DNA of 64,000 nt from Piscicola geometra (lineage: Eukaryota; Annelida; Clitellata; Hirudinida; Piscicolidae). The notes below the pieces were generated by a model. It made no database searches, had not been told where the DNA came from, and worked only from the letters and a program-made list of their open reading frames with translations. Shown here in pieces: positions 51,559 through 60,919 of the stretch; position 1 is the stretch's first letter; the number at the start of each line of letters is the position of its first letter. The translations under genes were made by a program, and so were the position numbers. The stretch spans positions 2,901,201 through 2,965,200 of the forward strand of contig OX030965.1 of NCBI GenBank assembly GCA_943735955.1. The letters run 5' to 3'.

Positions 51559-54500
51559 TTGTTCATGATAGTATCTTTCAACTTTTTTATATTTCATTTT
51601 ATCTATCCCTTAATATATTTTCTCTTCATCTTCTTTCTTTCTTCCTTCCTTCCTTCCTCCTTTCCTTCCTTCCTTCTTTCCAGAGTGAGGGACATGGCGA
51701 ACTGGGAGAAGCAGGAGTCGGTGGCGGTGAACAAGTTGTGTGAGAGCCAGAAGGTCGAGATTGCCGCCATCAGCAAGGAGAGAGATCGGTGAGGGAGGGG
51801 AGGGGAGAGAGATCGGTGAGGGAGGGGAGATGGGAGAGATCGGTGAGAGAGGGGAGGGGAGAGAGATTGGTGAGGGAGGTGGGAGAGATCGGTGAGGAGG
51901 GGAAGGGAAAAGAGAGGTGAAGAGAGGAGGAGGGAGAGGAGAGAGATGGGAGATGGAGGGGAGAGATGGGAGATGGAGGGGAAGGGAGGAGATGGGATAC
52001 GGAGGAGAGGAGGCAGTGTAAGCGAGGATGTGGTGTTATCGATGGGGAAAGGGGGGTGTAAGTAAGGGGGAGGGGAAGAGGTGGTGTGTGGAAGAGAGAA
52101 TGGGGAGGGAGGTGGGTACGATGGGGGAGAAGGTGGTGTAGGAGAGGGATAGGGTAGGAAAAGAGAGATAAAGGAAAGTAAGGAGAAGGCTTGAAGAGAT
52201 ATGAGAAGGTTTAATGAGCAGTAAACGAGTCGGAGATGGTGGCTGGTTGCAAGTCCAAGAGATGAGCACATTGGAACTCAAATGCATACATGATACTTAT
52301 TTATGTAGTGAGCTTCCATCCGTGACTGAGGATGCGTTCAAATAGTGGTGGTGGACCATCTTCAAAGGACGTCTTCATGCCATCTTGCCTCACCTTGCCT
52401 CGTCAACCACCAACCAACCAACCAACCACCAACTAACTAACCACCATGCAACCAACCAACCAACCAACCACCATCCACCATGCAACCAACCAACCAACAA
52501 TGCAACCACCAACCAACCAACCAACCACCATGCACCATGCAAACAGCATGAAGGAGCAAGTGGACAAGCTGTTGGAAGAGGCTATTGAGCTTAAAGAACA
52601 GGTGGTGATGATGATGATGATGATTATGATTATGATTATGTTCATAATGATTGCTATAATGATAATGATGAGGGTGATGATGAGGATTTTCTTTTCCTCG
52701 CCAGGTGGACAGTGCCCAGGGCGCGGAGGAGATGGTGGAGAAGTTGACGGAGAAGGTGTTGTCGCTGGAGGATGCCGTCGAGAAGATGGAGGAGGAGAAG
52801 AATGACCTGGTGAGAGGAGGAGGAGGAGGAGGGAGTGAGGATGGTTTAGTGAGATGAGGAGGAGGTGGGAAGAGAGGGTAGAGGAAGAGGAAAAGAAGGG
52901 CTATTTTTTTCAAGCACTATTATTCTATCTACAACTCTCATCACCATTGTTTCATTTCCATCTACCACCACTACCACACAACCATGCAATCCACACACCC
53001 GATCCACCACCACCAACCACCACCACCAACCACCACCACCACCAACAACAACCACCACCAACAACCACCAACAACCACCACCACCAACAACCACCAACAA
53101 CAACAACCACCACCACCACCACCACCAACCACCGGCCACCACCACCACCAACCACCACCACCAACCACCAACAACCACCACCACCAACAACCACCACCAC
53201 CAACCACCACCAACAACCACCAACAACCACCACCACAAACAACCACCAACAACCACCAACCACCACCACCACCGGCCAGGAACAACTCTGCGAGATGAAC
53301 GACGAGTTGCAGGAAACGTCGCGTGAGAGCGAGCTTGAGTTGAGGGAGACGCTCGATCTGACGAAGGCTAAACTCATCGAGGCCGAGCGGAGGATCGACG
53401 CCGTGAACGAGACGATCCTCGACTACCAGAAGACCATCGTCAAGTTTCGAGATTTGGTCGCCCAGCAGCAGGCTAAGATTAAGGTGAAGGATGGTGGTGG
53501 TGGGGTCTTGGTGGTGGTGGGGTGGTGGTTGTTGTGGTTGTGATGTGTTGGGGTGGTGGTGGTGTGGTGGACTGATCATTATGTGGTGATGGGCTTTTGG
53601 TAGTGTGATGGTTTTAGGAGGGTCAGTGGTGGTGTTAAGAACGTGGTGGGTTAGTTGTGGTCTTGGGCAGGTAGTGGGTTAGGGGTGGGTCAGTGGTGGT
53701 GTTGGGCAGATAGTGGGTTAGGGGTGGGTCAGTTGTGGTCTTGGGCAGGTAGTGGGTCAGTGGAGGGTTTTTGGTGGTGGTGTGATAAAATAGTTATTTA
53801 AGATTTTTTAAAGATTTATGATTTTTATCACCATCCACCATAAAAACCTCAAAACCTCTCTATCTCAGGATTTAAGCTCAGGTGTGGCTACGACCACCAG
53901 CAGCAGCAGCACCACCACCGCAGCCACTGAAGCTCCAGTGGACGCTGCAGCCAGACAGATTCCAACACCAACCATTGAATTCGATTTCAAGACCAAGTTT
54001 GCTGAGACGAAAGCCACTGCTAAGGTTTGGAGGGGGGAGGGGTTAAGGTTCGGATTTTTATTATTGGCGTCATCATTCATTGTCGTCATCGTCGTCATCA
54101 TCAACATCATTATCGTCATCATCATCATTATCGTCATCATCATCATAATCATCATCTTCATCATCATGAGCTACCATCTTACTGATGTTTTTCTACCATT
54201 ACTATTTCGACCACTATCACTCCCAAAATCATCATTATTATCATCACCATCACCACTACCATCATCATCATCACCACTAGCATCAGCACCATCATCATCA
54301 TCATCACTACCACCACCATCACCATTCTCACCATCACCACTAACATCATTATTCCCACCACCATCACCATTCTCACCATCACCACTAACATCATTATTCC
54401 CACCACCATCACCATTCTCACCATCACCACTAACATCATTATTCCCACCATCACCACCACCACCACCACCATCATCACCACCACCACCACCACCACCATC

Positions 54501-57500
54501 ATCACCACCACCACCACCACCACCATCATCATCACCACCACCACCACCACCATTATCATCATCACCACCACCACCATCATCATCACCACCCCCACCCCCA
54601 CCACAACCACCATCATCATCATCACCACCACCATCATCATCATCACCATCACCACCATCACCACCACCACCACCACCATCATCACCACCACCACCATCAT
54701 CATCACCACCACCACCATCATAATAACTGCACAGGCGATAGAGACTGAACTGCGTAAGTTGGAGCTGGAGCAGTCGAAGCAGCACGTCAGCTACTTGTGC
54801 TCCTTCATGCCCGACAGCTTCCTCAAGAGGGGAGGTTCGTCATCGTCATCATCTTCGTCGTCGTCGTCGTCGTTATCGTCATCATTACCATCATTACTTT
54901 CATCATCATTATCGTTATCATCATCATTATCGTTATCATCATCATTATCGTTATCATCATCATTATCGTTATCATCATCACCACCATCGTCACAGGGGAC
55001 CATGAAGTCATTCTGACTCTTCTCCTGATCCCTAGGATGATTTCCAAGTGCGACCTGATCACCTCTCAGGCCAGTCAGAAGGTTCGTCCATGCATCCATC
55101 CATGCATCCATCTATACATCCATTAATTCATCCATCCATCCATCCATCCATCCATCCCTCCATGCATCCATCCATTCATCCATTCATCCTCCTCTAAATG
55201 GTTATCCTCCAATAACAAGTTTTAGTGACATCATCATCATTCATAACCGAGTGGTCTTGAAGCTCGTTCGGCTTAACGCCATCTTAATAAAACTCGTCGT
55301 TGTATTCTATTGCATTCTTTCCTTCTCTCTTCTTTTCTCACACCTTTCCTCACTCACTCATCCCACCTTCCCATCCCCCCCCATCCCCCTCCCCATCCCC
55401 CTCCAGTACGACATTCCAGAAACCATCTCACGTGACGACGTGGTGCGTACACACAAGTCCGAGGCGTACGGCAGTCTGCACAACCTCAACTACCACATCG
55501 CCATCCTGCAGGGCTACCTCAGACAGTATCAAAAGTGAGCGCTTAATGCTTCTTCAATGATTGTAACCATTGCATTTTTCATAAAATCTTTCCTTAAATA
55601 ATGATCATTTATAAAAGTAGACGTTTAATTTTACATAAATCATTTATAAAAGTAAAAGTTTTTTGTACTGATAAACTAAAACTGTCATTCACCCAACCCA
55701 ACCCAACCCCCCTCAGCTCACTGACCATCTGCAGCGTTGACATGCTCCTCAAGATAAGCACACTGCTGCCTGAAATTGCGGTCTACGAGAAGACTCTTGA
55801 CCACTACATCGACCTGCTGAGTCGAGATCAGGTGGCTGTGGTTGGTGTGGTTGTTGGTGGTGTAGTTGGTGTTGGTTGTTGTGGTGGTGTAGTTGTTGGT
55901 GTTGGTGGCTGTGGTTGGTGTGGTGGCGGTGTTGGTGTGGTTGTTGGTGTGGTGGCGGTGTTGGTGTGGCTGTGGTTGGTGTGGTTGTTGGTGTTGGTGT
56001 GGTTGGTTGTGGTAACTATGGTTCTATTTTAGTTTCTGGTTACAACTGTTTTTGGTAGTTATAATTGAAGGTCAAAACGTGGTGGCTGTGGCAGCAACAA
56101 TGGTTATAAATTCAGTTGTGGCCATAGCTGCTTCCGAAGCTATCCATACCATATAGTTGTGGTGGTGGTAATGATGGTTGCTGCAGCTCAAAACGACCCA
56201 CCGACACGACAGCTGGACGAGACGACCTCCCTCGAGAGTCTCGCCAAGGCCATCCAGTACTTCGAGCACCTGTACAAGGTGCACTTGGCGCAGTCGAAGC
56301 CGAACTGTGCGCAACTGATGTCCTGCCAGGTGAGGGTCCTCAACGCACTGAGTGCCTGCCTCCGTAATGACGTGGCCACCCTCAAGCTGGCCGTCAAGGT
56401 TTGTCGCGTGTGTGTGCGCTTTTTTTTAGGTTTTCGATTTGTAGGTCTTTGTTTTTTAAACTTTATTTATTTATTTTTTATTTAACTTGATTAGTGCTTT
56501 TATTATTGCTGCAACCATCATTATGATCGAGACCACTACAACCACTGGCACAGTCGAGCGGAGGCGTGGAGAGTGGTGTGGAGGAGTTGTTGAGCAAGGT
56601 GGAGGCTCTGAATGAGGAGATGAGGACTGCCGCCAAGAAGATCAAGCGGCGTCTGCCCGACCACCAGAATGCCTCGACGCCACTCACCTTCTCGAAGAGC
56701 GTGCAGACCGAGATGGCAGAGAACCTCGCCTCACTCGACAAGGCGCTCAGAGTCTTCCGTCTGGTCAGTTCGGCTGCCTCTCAGCTGCTCGCTGTCCTCG
56801 AGGGTCACCAGCAGTCGCCTGCCGAGGAGTTGTACTTGCCGCTGGAGCAGCTGAACGAGGTGATGATGAAGTCGGTCGAGAAGTTGTACGGCAGGGCCGA
56901 TGCAGAAAGCTACAAACAGCTGAGCGAAGTGGTCGCAGCTGCGTGCAAGTGTTTCAAGCACGTTGCCATGGCGATGGAGAATGGAGAATACGACTTTGAT
57001 GGAACGCCAGAGAGGTGCTGTCTGCCTCCGGTGGTGCACAGGGCAAGTGCCGTCAAGGGCGAGTTTGCTGAGGTGGACAATCTGAAGGCGACAGTGGACG
57101 CGAAGGAGGAGGAGTTGCAGCGCCTGAACGCGCAAGTGAGGAACAAGCAGGGAGACCTGGGCCAGAGCGTCCTGAAGGTGCAGATGCTGGAGAAGAAGCT
57201 GGAGACGCTGAACAAAGAGGCCGATGACAGGATCGACCGCATCCAGCAGCGACTCGACGAGGCGACGATGGCGCTCAAGCAGAAGGAGAAGGACCACGAG
57301 GACAGCGTTGACGCCCTGCAGGCTGACATCGACGCCCTCGAGAGTGAGAAGGTCGAGTTGCAGAAGAAGTTGAAGGACCTCTCGAAGAAGTCTCTCTTCG
57401 CTGGCCTCGCCAAGCAGCTCGCCTCTCCCGAGACGTCAGAGGCGGTCGACACGCCCGTCAAGGAGGGCGGCATGTCGGCCAGACAGATCGCCTGCCAGAG

Positions 57501-58041
57501 GGAGCTGATCAAGAGTTTGTACCTCAAGATATCAGAGCTGAGTGGGGAGAAGTTGCTGGAGGACTTCAAGAAGCTGCCCGACCTGGAGGTCTTTGGAGCC
57601 GAGGTGGTGGACGAGGAGATGGCAGCGCTGAGGAGGAGTGGCAAGCAGTTGGTGCAGAAGTCGAGGCAACTGCTGATTCCGCAGTTGGTCGACCTGACGA
57701 AGCTCAAGAAGGGCGTCAGACCATCCCCCCAACACGACCCCCTCAAGCAGCTGCAGGCCAGGGAGGCTCAAGTGGCGTCACTGCAGCGGCAGATGAACGA
57801 CTTCAAGCAGCTCTACACCACCAAGATGGCGTCCAGGCAGCTGGGTGGCAAGGTGGTCAGTGACTTTGCAGCCTTCGCCACAGCGCCCTACCTCAAGGTG
57901 CTCGACAGCAAGGGTGTGGCAGCCACCCAGAAGGTGGTTGCCTCCATCACAGTTCCCTGCAGTGGCCAGTCCCGCTGTGTGCCTCTCCAGGTCAGTCCCC
58001 TCCAGCTGCAAGAACTCCACTCCCGCCTCTCCTTCTTTTGA
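43361..58041 (+). CDS. DCTN1: Dynactin subunit 1, p150glued (21 exons, complete)
   Basis: About 1295 residues (human about 1280), ATG 43361 to TGA 58039-58041. Order of domains: CAP-Gly, basic/Ser-rich linker, CC1 coiled coil, ICD, CC2 and C-terminal domain, each aligning with human p150glued. It is the projecting arm of dynactin: CAP-Gly binds microtubule ends and EB1/CLIP170, CC1 binds dynein intermediate chain and adaptors, and the C-terminal part attaches to the dynactin shoulder. Exons are listed in four block entries; all 20 junctions keep phase. The final exon (1488 nt) is about ten times larger than the others. Introns from the fourth exon on are almost pure tandem repeat. Confidence 0.96.
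44251..45714. other. Non-repetitive first half of the large DCTN1 intron 3
   Basis: Poly-G at 44309-44325, five or six ~22-bp copies of AAAACAAATTAGGTCATGATT-type sequence (first 20 nt shown by AAACAAATTAGGTCATGATT) at 44425-44550, and otherwise AT-rich DNA. No gene recognised. Confidence 0.6.
45715..47756. repeat. ~47-bp minisatellite, 2 kb, running into a DCTN1 acceptor
   Basis: About 43 units combining CCACCCCTCAACACCTCCAC with CACCCTTCTACCTCCAC or CACCCTTCTGCTTCTCAC. Higher-order alternation of the two half-units is visible. The acceptor CAACACCTCCACCACAG at 47740-47756 is simply a unit in which CACACC became CACAG. Confidence 0.95.
48360..48711. repeat. ATC/CCACCATC repeats in front of a DCTN1 acceptor
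   Basis: Trinucleotide CAT/CAC with longer duplications (for example ACTCCACCACTATCATCATC twice), ending at the acceptor CACGACGCCAG (48711). Confidence 0.92.
48712..53483 (+). CDS. DCTN1: DCTN1 block 2: CC1 coiled coil
   Basis: Exons: 48712-48830, 49130-49201, 49664-49771, 50994-51090, 51440-51518, 51684-51788, 52547-52601, 52705-52809, 53280-53483 (residues 229-543). Heptad-rich. Signature pieces: [34 protein letters not shown] (near identical to human), [31 protein letters not shown], and [20 protein letters not shown] (human [20 protein letters not shown]). It binds dynein intermediate chain. Exons of 55-204 nt sit between large repeat arrays. Confidence 0.95.
48831..49129. repeat. GATGGTGGTGATG then CACTACTACCACC in one DCTN1 intron
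   Basis: The donor half (48831-48957) is GATGATGGTGGTGG; the acceptor half (49040-49129) is CTACTACCACCACTACCACC. The two halves are complementary in type. Confidence 0.9.
49255..49663. repeat. CCACCCATCCACCCAC array in DCTN1 intron
   Basis: Four- and eight-bp CCAC/CCAT units, about 400 bp, up to the acceptor TCATCCACGCAG. Confidence 0.93.
49772..50993. repeat. GTTGTTGGTGG then CCACACCAACCACACC in DCTN1 intron 8
   Basis: The donor side (49775-49990) is G/T only; the acceptor side (50080-50993) is AACCACACCTCACCAAACCA-type sequence without G. Strand polarity switches once, near 50000-50080. Confidence 0.93.
51094..51439. repeat. (ATC)n array in DCTN1 intron
   Basis: Near-pure ATC with TCG and ATT interruptions for 340 bp, ending at the acceptor CACACCAG. 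Confidence 0.93.
51784..52150. repeat. DCTN1: Tandem copies of a DCTN1 5' splice site
   Basis: The exon end plus donor (GATCG/GTGAG) recurs at 51784, 51811, 51838, 51865 (GATTG) and 51887, spaced 27, 27, 27 and 22 bp. G/A-rich drift copies (GGAGATGGGAGATGGAGGGG) continue to about 52150. Confidence 0.9.
52400..52546. repeat. CCAACCAACCACCATGCA array before a DCTN1 acceptor
   Basis: About eight units; the acceptor CACCATGCAAACAG is the last, altered unit. Confidence 0.92.
52980..53279. repeat. CCACCACCAAC array before a DCTN1 acceptor
   Basis: Only A and C apart from one internal ACCACCGGCCACC, which duplicates the acceptor sequence ACCACCGGCCAG at the array end. Confidence 0.94.
53484..53790. 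repeat. GGTGGTGGGG / GGGCAGGTAGTGGGTTAGGG repeats behind a DCTN1 donor
   Basis: G/T-rich with two or three ~37-bp copies at 53660-53770. Confidence 0.88.
53869..56398 (+). CDS. DCTN1: DCTN1 block 3: intercoiled domain (ICD)
   Basis: Exons: 53869-54024, 54735-54834, 54996-55081, 55407-55534, 55717-55831, 56213-56398 (residues 544-800). Starts with a Ser/Thr/Ala linker, then [18 protein letters not shown] (human ETFDFKIKFAETKAHAK), [20 protein letters not shown] (human [20 protein letters not shown]), [35 protein letters not shown] and [16 protein letters not shown]. The last exon start at 56213 was chosen over 56187 because LDET follows RDQ in homologues. Confidence 0.93.
54080..54734. repeat. 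ATC/CACCACCATC arrays in DCTN1 intron
   Basis: Includes three exact ~60-bp copies around CACCATTCTCACCATCACCA (54325-54450), then (CCACCACCATCATCA)n to the acceptor ACTGCACAG. Confidence 0.93.
54835..55406. repeat. TCATCATTATCGT, CATCCATC repeats and dispersed motif copy C
   Basis: 54840-54990 fills one intron with CGT/CAT triplets. In the next intron, 55085-55190 is CATCCATCCATG. 55259-55300 is copy C of the dispersed motif (GAAGCTCGTTCGG...ACGCCA...CTCGTCGTT). A pyrimidine tract leads to the acceptor at 55406. Confidence 0.85.
55832..56015. repeat. GTGGTTGGTGTGGTTGTTGG array behind a DCTN1 donor
   Basis: Starts at the donor GTGGCTGTGGTTGG and keeps reiterating it; G/T only. Confidence 0.9.
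56554..58041 (+). CDS. DCTN1: DCTN1 block 4: single large C-terminal exon (CC2 and C-terminal domain)
   Basis: One 1488-nt exon, residues 801-1295. [15 protein letters not shown] (human CKKIRRRMPGTDAP), [25 protein letters not shown] (human AMQEGEYDAE), CC2 with [19 protein letters not shown] and [19 protein letters not shown] (human [19 protein letters not shown]), and the end [18 protein letters not shown] (human LVLTQEQLHQLHSRLIS). In mammals this part is split over about ten exons, so the uninterrupted state here is distinctive. An AATAAA at 58989-58994 is a possible polyadenylation signal. Confidence 0.96.
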   Translation, partial: SSGGVESGVEELLSKVEALNEEMRTAAKKIKRRLPDHQNASTPLTFSKSVQTEMAENLASLDKALRVFRLVSSAASQLLAVLEGHQQSPAEELYLPLEQLNEVMMKSVEKLYGRADAESYKQLSEVVAAACKCFKHVAMAMENGEYDFDGTPERCCLPPVVHRASAVKGEFAEVDNLKATVDAKEEELQRLNAQVRNKQGDLGQSVLKVQMLEKKLETLNKEADDRIDRIQQRLDEATMALKQKEKDHEDSVDALQADIDALESEKVELQKKLKDLSKKSLFAGLAKQLASPETSEAVDTPVKEGGMSARQIACQRELIKSLYLKISELSGEKLLEDFKKLPDLEVFGAEVVDEEMAALRRSGKQLVQKSRQLLIPQLVDLTKLKKGVRPSPQHDPLKQLQAREAQVASLQRQMNDFKQLYTTKMASRQLGGKVVSDFAAFATAPYLKVLDSKGVAATQKVVASITVPCSGQSRCVPLQVSPLQLQELHSRLSFF

Positions 58042-58685
58042 TCAACTAGCGCTACATCTTCATCTTTTAATTTTGCTCATCATTTTCTCTCCATCCATCT
58101 TATTTTGTCTCTCCATCCTCCTTGTCATTATCATCATCATGGTTTCTCCATCTCTCCATCCTTCTCATCCACCCTTACCCATAAATTCTTCTTTCGCTCT
58201 TTTGATCTGAAAGATTTTTTCAGTTTGTCCTTCAAAGTCGAGAAGAAAACAACTCTCAAAAGCTTCCTCTCATCATCATCATCACCACGATACCACCATC
58301 ATCATCATCACCACGACATCATTTTCTTATTCCATAGTCATACCTTTGCTTCCAACTACAAATAATAATAATGATGACGATGATGTTGACGGTGAACTAC
58401 CTATACAATAGTACATGCATTGTGTGTGAAACTTTACTTCCCAAACACAATTTATAATACAAAGGCATATTGGTATGGGCTTGTTACTTCCGCTTAATTT
58501 AATTTATTCTCTAATTAATATTCATTTATGCGCATATTTTCAAGTAATTACGACTGTTAATATAGGGGCTTGTGTGGCTTACAGTATAACCTCATGCATA
58601 CGTAAACACACACACATCCAGCTTCAATGTTTTCCAAACAAAACGAATCATGTAGCCTTACACTGTTGGATTAATGATGATTGTA

Positions 58686-58751
<66 letters not shown>

Positions 58752-59190
58752 ATAATGGCACTTACAATGGTACTGATGATGAAGACGAGTCTTATTATGT
58801 TGGCAATAGTTAGTTATAGTATTTGTTCAAAGGGGTCCAAATGATGATGATGATGATGATGAAAATGGTATTGGTAATGATGGTGATGACGATGCTGACT
58901 TGAGTCATGCCTAAACGATATACCAATCTCCAGCTAGGCATTTGGGAGAATATAAATAATGTCGACTTAGTGAATCAAATACAAATGTAATAAATGAATG
59001 ACATGAAGTTAATTTAAGGGACTATGAATGACAGAGAAGTGTGCAACCGGCAATGCTAAAAGACATGTGAACTGGGAAGGAGTGGTGGATTGGTGGGTTC
59101 TCGAGGTGGTTCAGGGGGGAGGCGGGAGAGTTGAGAAGTTCTGGTGGGGCTAAAAGTAACTTAATAGAAGTGTGTTTGTGTGTGTGAGTT

Positions 59191-59221
<31 letters not shown>

Positions 59222-59828
59222 TTGTGTGTGTGTGTGAGTTTGTGTGTGTGTGTGTGAGTATGTGTGTGAGTTTGAAAGAATGGTGGTAGCATCGAAATTA
59301 GTGACAAGAATTGAGATTGATTTATATAGCTCGCAATCTCAACAAATCTCAGCAAAGGCGTTCAAACGCAAAGTTTTAAACAGATCAATCAATCGAAGTA
59401 AGCCTTGAAAAGATTACTAATCGAAAGGAATTTACGAAAAGTGAAACTGAAAGGGAAGAGCAAAAGGAGAGTCTGTAATGTTTAACATCTAAGTCATTTT
59501 AATGCATCTTGAATTAAAATATGTCTGCAATTACCATGTATAAGCCGCACTCTTTTAAGCAAACTCGTCCTCTCCAAAACCCTCCAATAATGCGAATTTG
59601 TGGATTAAGTGAGCTGAAGAGAAGTTCAAATAGTTTCGCTTTTCGAAATTTTTTGTTTTTGTTTTCAAATTGAAATGGCCACTGCGGCTTATACACGGAA
59701 GTTTGCGGTAATTACGATTCACAGTTTGAAAGGTGAATCATCATTTTAACTGCTTGTGAACTTGCTTTAGGTGGAATACAAGGCTATCAACTACGACTAC
59801 GAACTCCCAAGCGCTTCTCAGACTCGTT
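58042..59828. other. 3' flanks of convergent DCTN1 and ZFYVE27
   Basis: Holds the DCTN1 3' UTR, a (GAT)n run of about 20 triplets at 58688-58750, a second GAT patch at 58840-58890, and TGTGTGTGAGTT repeats at 59170-59272. No further gene is supported. Confidence 0.6.
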
Positions 59829-60071
59829 TCAAGTATCACCAGTTGTATGCGTGCCTTTGGAAGTATCCTTTACTGAAAGTACAGTACTAGTAGAAGCTGT
59901 AGCCGTGATAGTAGTTGCATCAGTAGGTGTTATAGTAGTAGTGGTAGTAGCTGTGAAAATAATGGAGGTTGTAGCTGGTAGTGTAGTAGTAGTTGCGTTA
60001 AAAATAGAAGCGATTGTACTAGTTACTAGAGTAGAAACATGGGTAGTAGTAGTTGTAGCAGCGGCAGTAGC

Positions 60072-60118
<47 letters not shown>

Positions 60119-60659
60119 CAGTAGTAGTAGTAGCAGTAGTAGTAGAAGTAGTATTAGTAGCAGTAGTAGTAGTAGTAGCCGCAGCAGTAGTAGCAGTAGT
60201 AGAATAAACAAAGGACTGAAAGGTAGTACCACACTCAACGTCCATCGGCGTAGCACTGCTGCTGCTAACCCCAACAGCCGACTTAGAATCCTCCCCGCAG
60301 AAGCCACCAAGCAACCCGTGCAACATTCCATCTCCAGGCAGCCTCTCCTCCTCCTCCTTCTCCTCCTCCCTCTCCTCCACATGCCTCAGATCTCCTCTCA
60401 TGGAATTGACATTTTCCAGCTCTTCTGATTCGTTCTTGATCTTCATCTCATCATCATCATCATCATCGTCGTCAGCATCATTATCATCTTCATCGGCATC
60501 GTTACAAGTACAGAGAGCTTTCAAAGCCACTTCATCACACCGATCACTAGTCGCTACTATATTATTATTATTATTATTAATATGATTATGATTATTTTTT
60601 GTATCATCATCATCATCATTATTATTATTATTATTAGACTCACTATTAATAATATTATT

Positions 60660-60704
<45 letters not shown>

Positions 60705-60847
60705 ATGATTATGATTATTATTATTAGTAGTAGTAGTAGTAGTATTAGTAGTAGTATTCTTCTTGGCGGCGAGAGCGTCTTTATTTTGGACCAGCTTGTG
60801 CAGACAGTGCATGCACACAGGCACCGTCTCAGTCTGCGCTGCTGGAG
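59829..60847 (-). CDS. ZFYVE27: ZFYVE27 last exon: end of FYVE and long low-complexity tail
   Basis: The first 20 codons finish the FYVE finger ([14 protein letters not shown]). Then come Thr, Asn, Asp, Glu and Ala/Thr runs from trinucleotide arrays, with two ordinary-looking islands: [18 protein letters not shown] and [20 protein letters not shown] followed by [15 protein letters not shown]. About 320 codons lie past the zinc finger, whereas vertebrate protrudin ends within about ten. It is possible that an intron or earlier stop exists in real transcripts; the frame itself is uninterrupted. Confidence 0.6.
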
Positions 60848-60851
60848 CTTC

Positions 60852-60919
<68 letters not shown>

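Noticed and set aside
59771..59890. Possible extra plus-strand exon (acceptor CTTTAG then an open frame to TAG)
   Set aside because: DCTN1 already ends at 58041 with the expected C-terminal residues, and no homology was recognised in this segment; it overlaps the ZFYVE27 end.
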